From Photobacterium rosenbergii (GTDB lineage Bacteria; Pseudomonadota; Gammaproteobacteria; Enterobacterales; Vibrionaceae), in NCBI RefSeq assembly GCF_003026455.1, contig NZ_PYMB01000028.1, positions 1 to 52,369 of the forward strand: 52,369 bases of DNA, written 5' to 3'. The notes beneath the pieces were generated by a model. It was given only the letters and a program-made list of their open reading frames with translations, searched no databases and was not told the origin of the DNA. The translations under genes were made by a program, and so were the position numbers. Positions within the stretch are counted from its first letter, which is position 1. The number at the start of each line of letters is the position of its first letter. This document shows positions 1 to 7,393 of this stretch, piece after piece.

Positions 1-13
1 GTCCGCTCCGCCA
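1..13 (+). tRNA. tRNA-Asp, 3' end only (cut by window edge)
   Basis: The first 13 bases end in GCTCCGCCA, which matches the 3' acceptor strand and CCA tail of bacterial tRNA-Asp. The intact tRNA-Trp follows after a short spacer. The pair Asp-Trp is the classic tail of an rRNA operon (rrnC-aspT-trpT in E. coli), so an rRNA operon probably lies just upstream. Identity rests on a short piece and on context. Confidence 0.65.
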
Positions 14-49
14 CTTATTCAGACAAAGTTAAGTCTTTAAAATAACTAC

Positions 50-126
<77 letters not shown>

Positions 127-133
127 TATTTAA

Positions 134-161
134 GCCTCAGCAGAAATGCTGGGGCTTTTTT
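134..161 (+). terminator. Intrinsic terminator after tRNA-Trp
   Basis: A 9-bp stem (134-142 with 147-155) closed by a GAAA tetraloop is followed by six T. It probably ends the rRNA/tRNA operon transcript. Two related hairpins follow at 255 and 391. Confidence 0.9.
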
Positions 162-182
162 GCGTCTGTTGCTTCTTTGAAG

Positions 183-246
183 CAATGTTGGGAGCTGGAG
201 CGCCAGCCCGGTCGAATCCCGGGGTGCCGGCCCAGTCCCCCCTGCC
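183..246 (+). pseudogene. Degenerate tRNA-Trp copy A
   Basis: This stretch keeps tRNA-Trp-like pieces: a TGTTGGGAG block (anticodon 3' flank into the T stem), a CGAAT T-loop remnant and a CCCCTGCCAT end. The 5' half is missing and extra GC-rich sequence fills the T-arm region. No acceptor or anticodon stem can form, so it is a relic. It is followed by its own terminator. Confidence 0.7.
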
Positions 247-254
247 ATCTTCAA

Positions 255-283
255 GGCTCTAGCAGAAATGCTAGAGCCTTTTT
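255..283 (+). terminator. Terminator after tRNA relic A
   Basis: A perfect 10-bp stem (255-264 with 269-278) with a GAAA loop is followed by five T. It resembles the tRNA-Trp terminator but has paired changes that keep the stem intact. Confidence 0.9.
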
Positions 284-290
284 CGTATTT

Positions 291-383
291 GCAATTGGCA
301 GAGCAGCGGATTCCGCCAACACCAAAAACAGCGCGTGTTGGGCGTTCGAATCTCCGGGATGCCGGCCCAGTCCACCCCTGCCA
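291..383 (+). pseudogene. Degenerate tRNA-Trp copy B
   Basis: The D arm and 5' anticodon stem match the intact tRNA-Trp from GCAATTGGCAGAGC through GCGGATTCC. The anticodon 3' side is then replaced by about 18 unrelated bases. GCGTGTTGGG and TTCGAATCT reappear, followed by a GC-rich insert (CCGGGATGCCGGCCCAGTCC) and the usual ACCCCTGCCATATTTAAG end. The acceptor 5' strand is absent and the anticodon loop is destroyed, so it cannot work as a tRNA. The insert also occurs in copy A. Confidence 0.75.
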
Positions 384-390
384 TATTTAA

Positions 391-418
391 GCCTCAGTCG
401 AAAGGCTGGGGCTTTTTT
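391..418 (+). terminator. Terminator after tRNA relic B
   Basis: A stem of about 9 bp with a GAAA loop (400-403) is followed by six T. It is the third copy of the tRNA-Trp terminator type. Confidence 0.85.
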
Positions 419-434
419 ACGCTTGTTGCTTTTC

Positions 435-463
435 AAAAAATACGCCCTCAAGTGAGGGCGTAT
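435..463 (-). terminator. Terminator of the small secreted-protein gene
   Basis: TACGCCCTCA and TGAGGGCGTA face each other across a short loop. On the minus strand a run of six T follows. It lies just past the stop codon of the gene at 470-808. Confidence 0.85.
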
Positions 464-469
464 TATGAA

Positions 470-808
470 TCAATAGTTTTTGCAGCTGACCGCTTCCGGG
501 CGGCAGAACATTTCATCATGATCACTGATGCACTGGTTGACGACCTTAGCAATTGCCTTGCCCCGGCTGGATGAACGGCCTTTATATGTTTCGCCAAAGA
601 TGCTCATTTTGCATTGGTACATTCGGTCATGGCGATCGTAATCTTGTTTGTGATCAAGCTCCCTTTCAAGGCTATCTACCCGTTGGGTCAGCAAGCGAAT
701 TTGGTATTCCAGCTCTTTGATTCGCTGATCAGTATTATTGCTTGCCGCATGGGCTTGTGTGGTGACAACAAGGCTGAGTGCCAGTAAGGGCAGTATTTTC
801 TTAAACAT
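470..808 (-). CDS. Small secreted protein with coiled coil and four cysteines, function unknown
   Basis: I do not recognise a named family. The 112-residue product has a clear Sec signal peptide (residues 1-21, cut after AHA). A coiled-coil heptad segment runs from about 27 to 54, and a C-terminal part carries Cys66, Cys93, Cys102 and Cys109. After export the cysteines could form two disulfides, so a periplasmic location is likely. It is transcribed alone, with its own terminator and about 200 bp of free sequence upstream. The SD before the ATG is weak. A real gene is likely because of the signal peptide and terminator; the function cannot be read. Confidence 0.75.
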   Translation of the reverse strand: MFKKILPLLALSLVVTTQAHAASNNTDQRIKELEYQIRLLTQRVDSLERELDHKQDYDRHDRMYQCKMSIFGETYKGRSSSRGKAIAKVVNQCISDHDEMFCRPEAVSCKNY

Positions 809-1009
809 AGTATTGCTGGATCTTTAAATTGAACGGTGTTTTATTTGTGTTTGATGGTAGCAAAATATCACTTGATTTGAAATGTGAAACACTTTGAATG
901 GGGTGGTTTGTGTACAGTGTTTGACCCGAAATTGACAAAAATAGCTGCGAAAAAGATGTGTTAGATGGTATCTTGTGGCTTTTTCAGGTTAAGCAAAATT
1001 GGAGTTACC

Positions 1010-1345
1010 ATGCCGCACCTGCGTTTCAGAGCCGTTGAATTTGATCATGTGAAGGCGCTGTCGACCAAACTGGTTGACGATCTGCAGCCGCTTATGGCTT
1101 GTCCTCGTGAGGATTTTACCCTTGAGCATATCTCAACCACTTTCATTTTTGATGGTGAGGTATCCGATGCCTACCCGTTTGTGGAGGTGCTGTGGTTTGA
1201 TCGTGGCCAGGAAGTTCAGGATCAGGTTGCTGAGCTTATCACCAAGGCTGTGCGTGCTGAACTTGAAGAGCCAGAACAGGATGTTGCGGTAATATTCTCA
1301 GCGCTGACGCCGTCAGCATATTATGACAACGGTAGTCATTACTGA
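1010..1345 (+). CDS. DUF1904 family protein (tautomerase-like fold)
   Basis: The 111-residue protein starts MPHLRFRAVE and matches my memory of DUF1904, small proteins of Vibrionaceae and relatives that resemble the 4-oxalocrotonate tautomerase/CHMI superfamily. No activity can be assigned. The ATG at 1010 is chosen over the upstream in-frame ATG at 965 because GGAG sits six bases before it and the family starts there. A hairpin terminator follows at once, so it is monocistronic. The C-terminal AYYDNGSHY lies after the conserved domain. Confidence 0.8.
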   Translation: MPHLRFRAVEFDHVKALSTKLVDDLQPLMACPREDFTLEHISTTFIFDGEVSDAYPFVEVLWFDRGQEVQDQVAELITKAVRAELEEPEQDVAVIFSALTPSAYYDNGSHY

Positions 1346-1350
1346 TACTC

Positions 1351-1376
1351 AAAGCGGCCAATAGGCCGCTTTCCTT
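1351..1376 (+). terminator. Terminator of the DUF1904 gene
   Basis: AAAGCGGCC and GGCCGCTTT pair across a short AATA loop just after the stop codon. The T tract is poor (TTCCTT). Confidence 0.7.
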
Positions 1377-1421
1377 ACTGTGGTAGCTTGTTTTAAGTCA
1401 GTTGTTGGTTGGGTAGGTTAG

Positions 1422-2264
1422 ATGTCGCGTTATACCAAGGTTGTAGCAGGATTGGGGGTTGTCGCAGGAGCCTTGGGGCTCAGCACGGGCTTGTCATTTG
1501 ATGTGTCCGAAGTCCCTGAGGTCAGTGCCAATGTGTTGGCACCACAGTTCTCGTTCAACTGTATAAAAAGCGATGTGGCCATGCCGCTGGATAACGATGG
1601 TTCGTTTTCGGTTTCGGTGTGGAATATCTACAAGCAACAGAAGGACAACTGGCGCAGCGAACTGGAAAGGTTCAGCCAAAATAGCGGGTTGGTATTGCTC
1701 CAAGAAGCGAGCCTGACCGCTGAGCTAAAAGATTACCTGGACGATACCCAATGGAAAGTCAGAATGGCCAATGCCTTCAAGTTCCTCAATACCCCGGCGG
1801 GTGTGATGAACTTGTCTTCGGTTAATGCCAAGACGACCTGTGCTTACTTGGCTATGGAACCTTGGTTGCGCTTGCCAAAATCGGCTTTGTTGTCCGAGTT
1901 TGTGCTTTCAAATGGCCAGACTCTGGCGGTCGTTAACTTGCATGGCGTTAACTTTGCCCTAGGCTTGGAAGAGTACAAGGAGCAGTTCCATACTCTCAAG
2001 CGGGTGTTGGATAAGCATATTGGCCCGGTGATCCTAGCCGGTGACTTCAATACCTGGCGACAGGCAAGATTGGACGTTGTCGATGAGTTTGCCCGGAGCT
2101 TAGGCTTGGAAGATGCGGTGTTGCGCCGCGACCAAAGGGTGAAGGTGTTTGGCAAGCCACTCGATCACCTGTACTACCGAGGGCTAGATTTAGTAAGCGC
2201 AGAGGCACCGTCAACCGATGCCTCTGATCATAACCCGATCATTGCCAACTTTAGGCTGCAATAA
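1422..2264 (+). CDS. Endonuclease/exonuclease/phosphatase family protein, YafD-like
   Basis: A 280-residue protein of the DNase I-like metallophosphoesterase superfamily. Visible signatures are VWNIYK (Asn68), LLQEA with the metal-binding Glu95, NLHG (His174), GDFNTW (Asp208, Asn210), DHLYYRG (Asp248) and the C-terminal SDHNP (Asp269, His270). All expected catalytic positions are present. The N-terminal 25 residues are hydrophobic and look like a signal or anchor, so it may act at or outside the inner membrane. E. coli yafD sits in the same neighbourhood near mltD-gloB-yafS-rnhA-dnaQ, which supports orthology. The substrate is unknown. Its stop overlaps the convergent YIP1 gene by 14 bases. 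Confidence 0.85.
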   Translation: MSRYTKVVAGLGVVAGALGLSTGLSFDVSEVPEVSANVLAPQFSFNCIKSDVAMPLDNDGSFSVSVWNIYKQQKDNWRSELERFSQNSGLVLLQEASLTAELKDYLDDTQWKVRMANAFKFLNTPAGVMNLSSVNAKTTCAYLAMEPWLRLPKSALLSEFVLSNGQTLAVVNLHGVNFALGLEEYKEQFHTLKRVLDKHIGPVILAGDFNTWRQARLDVVDEFARSLGLEDAVLRRDQRVKVFGKPLDHLYYRGLDLVSAEAPSTDASDHNPIIANFRLQ

Positions 2265-2940
2265 TCATTATCGGCCAGACGATCAGTGTCAGCAGCCATG
2301 GCAAGGCGGCAACAATGATACATTTGGCACGGTCAAAGTCAGTCCATGCGGCAACCGCTGCATAGCTAAGCGCGATATACCATGGTGCCAACAGAGGGGC
2401 GGTGGTCGCAAATGCCGACCAAGGGTGGTTGAGTGGTAGCTTCAAGAACCCGTTGAGGCTGTTGAGATCCGCTGCGTTTGGCAAGAAGTTGGCCGTATTG
2501 AACACCGCATTCAAGTAGCTGGCCAAGTCACCGATGACCGCTGGCAGCATAATAAAGCATGCAGCAGCCAACCACTTACCAAAGCTGTGCTTGTAGCTAT
2601 TGCTCTTGGTAGCCAGGTTCAACCATAGCGCCAAAACAAAAATCGCGGCCGTCCGGCCAAAGAAATCACTGAACACTTCACCAGCTAAAAGCACTTCCTT
2701 AGTCAACCAGGCTTCCTGTACCTGTTGCTCGACGTTCGGAAGTTGCATCATCAGAGTTTGCTGTAACCAGTCCATGTCGACATGGTTGAAGTAGCCCCCC
2801 CAAAAGAAGAACGGACCAACAATGATCAACAAATAGGGAAGGAACGCCCATTTAGGGCGTTCATGGACGGCAGCAAAGCAGTCAATCGGTGAGCGGAAGG
2901 TATCGAGAACCGCAACAAACGGGTTTTTGGAAGGCGTCAT
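2251..2940 (-). CDS. YIP1 family inner-membrane protein
   Basis: A 229-residue polytopic protein. The N terminus has the NPFVAVLDTFRSP...W pattern typical of bacterial YIP1-family proteins. About five hydrophobic segments follow, at roughly residues 33-52, 88-108, 125-148, 180-200 and 208-228. The function of bacterial members is not known. It overlaps the 3' end of mltD by four bases (ATGA), so it is probably co-transcribed with and translationally coupled to the transglycosylase gene. The family call is from memory of the sequence pattern. Confidence 0.8.
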   Translation of the reverse strand: MTPSKNPFVAVLDTFRSPIDCFAAVHERPKWAFLPYLLIIVGPFFFWGGYFNHVDMDWLQQTLMMQLPNVEQQVQEAWLTKEVLLAGEVFSDFFGRTAAIFVLALWLNLATKSNSYKHSFGKWLAAACFIMLPAVIGDLASYLNAVFNTANFLPNAADLNSLNGFLKLPLNHPWSAFATTAPLLAPWYIALSYAAVAAWTDFDRAKCIIVAALPWLLTLIVWPIMIIAA

Positions 2941-4502
2941 ACACTTACCTTGGTAACATCAACATAAAGCTTTAATTGCTGTCCCGGTTTCAGGTACTTC
3001 TGGCCATTGATCTGGTTCCATTTCACGACATCGGCAACTTTCACCTTATAGCGCTGGGCAATGGTACTCAGGTTGTCACCAGAGCGAACCTTGTAGTAAA
3101 CCGTGCGGATCACACCACCTGTCTCACTCGATTTCCATAGGGTCAGCTTCTGGCCAACGCGAAGCGGCGAGTTCTTGCTGATCCCGTTCCATCGGGTGAT
3201 CTGGTCAATAGACACTTTTTGTTGGCGGGCAATGGTCCACAGGCTATCGCCAGACTGGACAGTATAGGTTGTACGGTAACCGCTGCCGTGGCTTTGCTGG
3301 GTGTTGTTTGCCATGCGGGCAGCAACAGTCTCGCCATCTTGCATCGCAACCGGGATAAGGATGTGGCGGCCAACACGGATATTGGTGCCGCTCATATTAT
3401 TGGCACGCTGGATCTGCTTGGTCGTGGTCTTATGTTTGCGGGCCAGCACACTCAGGGTATCGCCCGGTTTGACCTCGTAGCGGATCACTTTCATGCCACG
3501 GTGACCATTCTCTGCAAAGGCAGCATTGAACTTGTCGACCTTGCTGACTGGCAGTAACAGGTGGCTCGGGCCTTCAGGAGCGGTCGCCCAGCGGTTGTAG
3601 CCGGGGTTCAGGCGTTGGATCTCATCAAGAGAAACATTGGCAAACTTTGCTGCCATCGCCAGATCCATTTGGGTCTTAGGCTTAACCAGTTTCACTGCAG
3701 GTTCGTTGTCGATTGCAGGGATACTGATGCCGTACTTGTCACGGTTCTGGATCACGTCAGAAACAGCAAGCAGTTTAGGTACATAGTCGCTGGTTTCACG
3801 TGGCAGGTCGAGCGACCAGAAGTCAGTCGGTTTACCTGCTGCCCTGTTATTGCGGATCGCACGGAATACTCGGCCTTCACCGGTATTGTAGGCAGCAAGG
3901 GCGTGGAGCCAGTTACCGTCAAACTTACGGTTGAGGTATTCGAGTAGGTCCAACGCGGCACGGGTTGACTCCACTACGTCACGACGACCGTCATACCACC
4001 AGTTTTGCTCAAGGCCAAAACTGCGGCCTGTCGGTGCTGTGATTTGCCACAGACCCGCTGCCCGGCCATGGGAGTAGGCAAACTGGTCGAATGAACTTTC
4101 AACAATCGGTAACAGGGCAAGCTCAAGCGGAAGATCACGCTTTTCGATTTCCTCGGTGATCATATAGAGGAATGGTTCGGCTCGCTGGGCTACGGTATTG
4201 AGGTGGCTTGGGTGACGGAGGTACCAGTCTCGGTAGTGGATGACGCGTTGGTCATTAGGGATATCCGCCCTCAGCTGCATGCTGATGCGTTCCCACACAT
4301 CTTGTTGCTCCTGAGGGGTTGGAATTTTCTTAGGGACAACGACCTGCGGCTTAGGTGTTGTTTTTGTTGTTGCTGTTGGGGCAACTTGGGCCGCAGGGTC
4401 ATTATTTGTTGTGTTTGTTTTTTCTTCTACTGTATTTGTCGTATTAGTAATTTGGCAACCAGCCAGAAGTAGCGCACTCGCCAAAAAAAATCGGGTTTTC
4501 AT
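2937..4502 (-). CDS. mltD: Membrane-bound lytic murein transglycosylase D
   Basis: A 521-residue lipoprotein that cleaves peptidoglycan glycan strands to 1,6-anhydro ends. The signal peptide ends in lipobox LLAGC (Cys16). A Thr/Asn-rich linker (about 17-60) follows. The SLT domain has catalytic Glu135 in VESSFDQFA and the GLWQI and AAYNTGEGRV motifs. Three LysM domains follow, at about 340-385, 410-455 and 470-515. E. coli MltD is shorter, with two LysM repeats as I recall. It leads the operon with the YIP1 gene downstream. Confidence 0.96.
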   Translation of the reverse strand: MKTRFFLASALLLAGCQITNTTNTVEEKTNTTNNDPAAQVAPTATTKTTPKPQVVVPKKIPTPQEQQDVWERISMQLRADIPNDQRVIHYRDWYLRHPSHLNTVAQRAEPFLYMITEEIEKRDLPLELALLPIVESSFDQFAYSHGRAAGLWQITAPTGRSFGLEQNWWYDGRRDVVESTRAALDLLEYLNRKFDGNWLHALAAYNTGEGRVFRAIRNNRAAGKPTDFWSLDLPRETSDYVPKLLAVSDVIQNRDKYGISIPAIDNEPAVKLVKPKTQMDLAMAAKFANVSLDEIQRLNPGYNRWATAPEGPSHLLLPVSKVDKFNAAFAENGHRGMKVIRYEVKPGDTLSVLARKHKTTTKQIQRANNMSGTNIRVGRHILIPVAMQDGETVAARMANNTQQSHGSGYRTTYTVQSGDSLWTIARQQKVSIDQITRWNGISKNSPLRVGQKLTLWKSSETGGVIRTVYYKVRSGDNLSTIAQRYKVKVADVVKWNQINGQKYLKPGQQLKLYVDVTKVSV

Positions 4503-4572
4503 GTGTCCAGCCTATAGCCAAAATAGTTGGAGATAATACTTGTCCAACCACCTTAGTTACAAGTGACACAGG

Positions 4573-5331
4573 TCAAAATTCGTCTTTCCAACGGCGCAGT
4601 GCAGCAAAGGTTTCTACATCGCTATCGTTAACTGCTTTATTTGCCACTGATTTTTTGATACTCAGCTGGTCACAGCGCAGGAAGGGATTAATCAATTTTT
4701 CTTGTTTCAAAGTGCTAGGGATGGTGCTAATCCCCTGTGCCCGCATTCTGCTGACTTCTTCGCGGTAACGCTGCAAGTGCGGGTTGTCCTGCTCTGCCAC
4801 TAGAGCGAAGGCCAAGTTGCTACTGGTATATTCATGGGCGCAGTACACTTCGGTTTCATCCGGCAGGGCGCTTAGCTTCTGTAGCGAGTTGTACATTTGC
4901 TCAGCGGTCCCTTCGAACAGGCGGCCACAACCGGCAGAGAATAGGGTATCGCCGCAGAATAGCTTGCCGTCGCCAACGTAGGCGACGTGGCCTGCAGTAT
5001 GGCCCGGTACACCCAGTACCATGAAGCGCTCGCCGAAGATTTCAACCTGGTCGCCATCGTCAACGGATTGCGATACACCCGGGATAGGTTCGGCTGAAGG
5101 GGCGACGATATGGATATTCGGGTAACGGCGCTTGAGTTCGCTGATCCCACCGATATGGTCATGGTGGTGGTGGGTGATCAGGATGGCATCAAGCTCCAGC
5201 TGCTCTTGCTCCAGGAACGCCAGCACCGGAGTGGCATCACCGGGGTCGACCACCACACAGTGGTTATCCGGACTGTGAATCAGCCAGATGTAATTGTCAT
5301 TGAATGCAGGTATGCTTTTAATGGTCAGCAT
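4573..5331 (-). CDS. gloB: Hydroxyacylglutathione hydrolase (glyoxalase II)
   Basis: The 252-residue enzyme hydrolyses S-D-lactoylglutathione to D-lactate and glutathione, finishing methylglyoxal detoxification in the cytoplasm. The metallo-beta-lactamase motif THHHHDH gives His54, His56, Asp58 and His59. His111, Asp128 and His166 complete the dinuclear site. The length equals the usual bacterial form. The start has GGAG nine bases upstream. It sits between mltD and a divergent yafS-like gene, as in E. coli. Confidence 0.97.
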   Translation of the reverse strand: MLTIKSIPAFNDNYIWLIHSPDNHCVVVDPGDATPVLAFLEQEQLELDAILITHHHHDHIGGISELKRRYPNIHIVAPSAEPIPGVSQSVDDGDQVEIFGERFMVLGVPGHTAGHVAYVGDGKLFCGDTLFSAGCGRLFEGTAEQMYNSLQKLSALPDETEVYCAHEYTSSNLAFALVAEQDNPHLQRYREEVSRMRAQGISTIPSTLKQEKLINPFLRCDQLSIKKSVANKAVNDSDVETFAALRRWKDEF

Positions 5332-5385
5332 CTTTGTTTCTCCGGCTTTTTTTGCTATTGAGCATCGACTTAGTTTGGAATTGCT

Positions 5386-6129
5386 ATGAAGCCAGCCCGC
5401 ATACTAAAACATATCGAACCACCACACACCTGGTCACAAGTGGTCAATGGTGAATGGGCAGCAGAGCTACTGCAAGCCCAGCTAGATGAATGGTGGCCCA
5501 AACTGTTTGGCTACCATATGCTGAAGCTGGGTGGGCTAAGCTGCGAATTGGCCAGTGGCCATTGTAACATCCAGCATCAGATTTGCATTGATAAGTTCAA
5601 CCCTCTGCATAATGTTGTGGCGGATCCCTTTGCCTTGCCATTTGTCGAGAAGGCCTTTGATGCCTGTGTGATTGCCCATCAATTAGATTATTGCAGCGAT
5701 CCCCACCGGCTGCTGCGGGAGGTTGACCGGGTGATTGTCGACGACGGCTATATCCTGATTAGTGGTAATAACCCGGTTAGTGCGTTGGGAATGCGCGGCC
5801 TTTTACCATGGAACCGTAAGCGTTTTCCCTGGAAAGGGCGGATGTTCATGCCGATGCGGGTTAAAGACTGGCTAGGGGTTTTGAACTACGAAGTTGTCTT
5901 CCATGAGAACTTTGCGATATTGCCTGCCACCCGCCACCAAGCATGTTCAGCCTGGGTGGAAGGGATGGTATCTGATAGCTTATCGTCGGTAGGCAGTATG
6001 TACCTGATTGTCGCGAGGAAGCGGACTGTGCCTCTTAAGCCGATTAAACCGACGTGGAAATTGAGGCGGCAGTTGGCTCCATTAGGCATGAACTGCCGCA
6101 CTAAGGCATCCCGCAAGCAGAAGTGCTAA
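5386..6129 (+). CDS. Class I SAM-dependent methyltransferase, YafS-like
   Basis: A 247-residue protein with a Methyltransf_11-type core around residues 65-135 (DPFALPF, FDACVIAHQLDY, HRLLREVDRVIVDDGYILI). The glycine-rich SAM loop is not well conserved: the expected GxGxG region reads LSCELASGHCN. The C terminus is basic. Position between gloB and rnhA equals E. coli yafS. The substrate is unknown. GGAA lies a few bases before the ATG. Confidence 0.85.
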   Translation: MKPARILKHIEPPHTWSQVVNGEWAAELLQAQLDEWWPKLFGYHMLKLGGLSCELASGHCNIQHQICIDKFNPLHNVVADPFALPFVEKAFDACVIAHQLDYCSDPHRLLREVDRVIVDDGYILISGNNPVSALGMRGLLPWNRKRFPWKGRMFMPMRVKDWLGVLNYEVVFHENFAILPATRHQACSAWVEGMVSDSLSSVGSMYLIVARKRTVPLKPIKPTWKLRRQLAPLGMNCRTKASRKQKC

Positions 6130-6141
6130 CTCATACTTTGG

Positions 6142-6606
6142 CTAGCTAGCCTGATAGCCGGTATCGTCTTTGTCTGGTGATTCGGCAGCTGTGCGGGCCA
6201 GTTCATCACAGCGCTCGTTTTCAGGGTGGCCGGCATGGCCTTTCACCCAGTGCCAACTGACCTGGTGGCGTTGGGTTTCGTTATCGAGGCGCTGCCAAAG
6301 GTCGGCATTTTTTACCGGCTTTTTGTCGGCCGTTTTCCACCCGCGCTTTTTCCAGTTGTGGATCCATTGGGTGATACCCTGGCGAACATATTGGCTATCG
6401 GTGGTGAGATCTACCTGACAAGGCTCTTTCAGGCTCGCCAAACCGACAATCGCAGCGAGAAGCTCCATACGGTTGTTGGTGGTCATGAAAAAGCCTTCGC
6501 TGAGCTCTTTTTCATGCTGTTTATAGCGTAACACGGTACCATAGCCTCCCGGCCCCGGGTTGCCGAGACAAGAACCGTCCGTGAAAATTTCTACCTGCTT
6601 CGTCAT
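6142..6606 (-). CDS. rnhA: Ribonuclease HI
   Basis: The 154-residue enzyme cuts the RNA strand of RNA-DNA hybrids such as R-loops and lagging-strand primers. The catalytic carboxylates Asp10, Glu48, Asp70 and Asp134 and the helper His124 are all in the E. coli positions. The TDGSCLGNPGPGG opening is typical. It is divergent from dnaQ with about 50 bases between the starts, the arrangement known in E. coli, where the two promoters overlap. Confidence 0.98.
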   Translation of the reverse strand: MTKQVEIFTDGSCLGNPGPGGYGTVLRYKQHEKELSEGFFMTTNNRMELLAAIVGLASLKEPCQVDLTTDSQYVRQGITQWIHNWKKRGWKTADKKPVKNADLWQRLDNETQRHQVSWHWVKGHAGHPENERCDELARTAAESPDKDDTGYQAS

Positions 6607-6657
6607 ATTTGGTAGTATTCGTCTTAGTTAAAACTTTAGTCTGACACAATCGTTACT

Positions 6658-7386
6658 ATGAAAGCCACTAATGAACGCATAATCGTATTCGATACTGAAA
6701 CAACCGGTATGAATATGACCGGTCCTCACTATGAAGGGCACTGCATTGTCGAGATCGGTGCCGTGGAGATCATCAACCGTAAGCTTACGGGCAATACTTT
6801 CCACGTCTATATCAAGCCAGATCGCGAAATCGATGCCGAGGCGATTGATGTCCACGGTATTACCGATGAGTTTTTGGTGGATAAACCGACTTATGGTGAC
6901 GTGCACCAGGAGTTCATGGACTTCATCCAGGGGGCTGAGTTGGTGGCCCACAATGCGCCCTTCGATATCGGCTTTATGGACTACGAGTTCGGTAAGCTTG
7001 ATCCCTCAATAGGCAAAACAGAGGATTTCTGCAAGGTGACCGATACCTTGGATATGGCCAAGCGCCTATTCCCAGGTAAGCGTAACAACCTTGACGTGCT
7101 CTGTTCCCGTTATGGTATTGATAACTCACACCGTACCCTCCACGGGGCATTGCTCGATGCCGAGATCCTGGCCGATGTCTACCTGATGATGACAGGTGGC
7201 CAGACATCCTTAGCTCTTAGCAGCGGCAGTGAAGAAAGTGATGCTGGTGCAGAAAATGCGATCCGGCGTCTGGCTTCCGGGCGAAAAGCGCTAAAGGTTA
7301 TCCGAGCTTCTGCCGATGAAATACAAGCGCATGAAGCGCGTTTGGATATTATCGACAAGAAGGGTGACGTGATGTGGCGTCAGTAA
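6658..7386 (+). CDS. dnaQ: DNA polymerase III epsilon subunit (3'-5' proofreading exonuclease)
   Basis: The 242-residue subunit of the replicative core polymerase removes misincorporated bases. The DEDDh exonuclease site is complete: Asp12 and Glu14 (FDTETTG), Asp103 (NAPFDIGF), His162 and Asp167 (HRTLHGALLDAEI). A clamp-binding motif QTSLAL starts near residue 182, matching QTSMAF of E. coli. A flexible linker and a short alpha-binding C terminus follow. The downstream TIGR03503-like gene starts within a few bases and may be co-transcribed. Confidence 0.98.
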   Translation: MKATNERIIVFDTETTGMNMTGPHYEGHCIVEIGAVEIINRKLTGNTFHVYIKPDREIDAEAIDVHGITDEFLVDKPTYGDVHQEFMDFIQGAELVAHNAPFDIGFMDYEFGKLDPSIGKTEDFCKVTDTLDMAKRLFPGKRNNLDVLCSRYGIDNSHRTLHGALLDAEILADVYLMMTGGQTSLALSSGSEESDAGAENAIRRLASGRKALKVIRASADEIQAHEARLDIIDKKGDVMWRQ

Positions 7387-7393
7387 GGGTATG

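Noticed and set aside
3219..3947. Two consecutive open frames antisense to mltD
   Set aside because: Mirror frames of a well-conserved coding sequence with no start signals.
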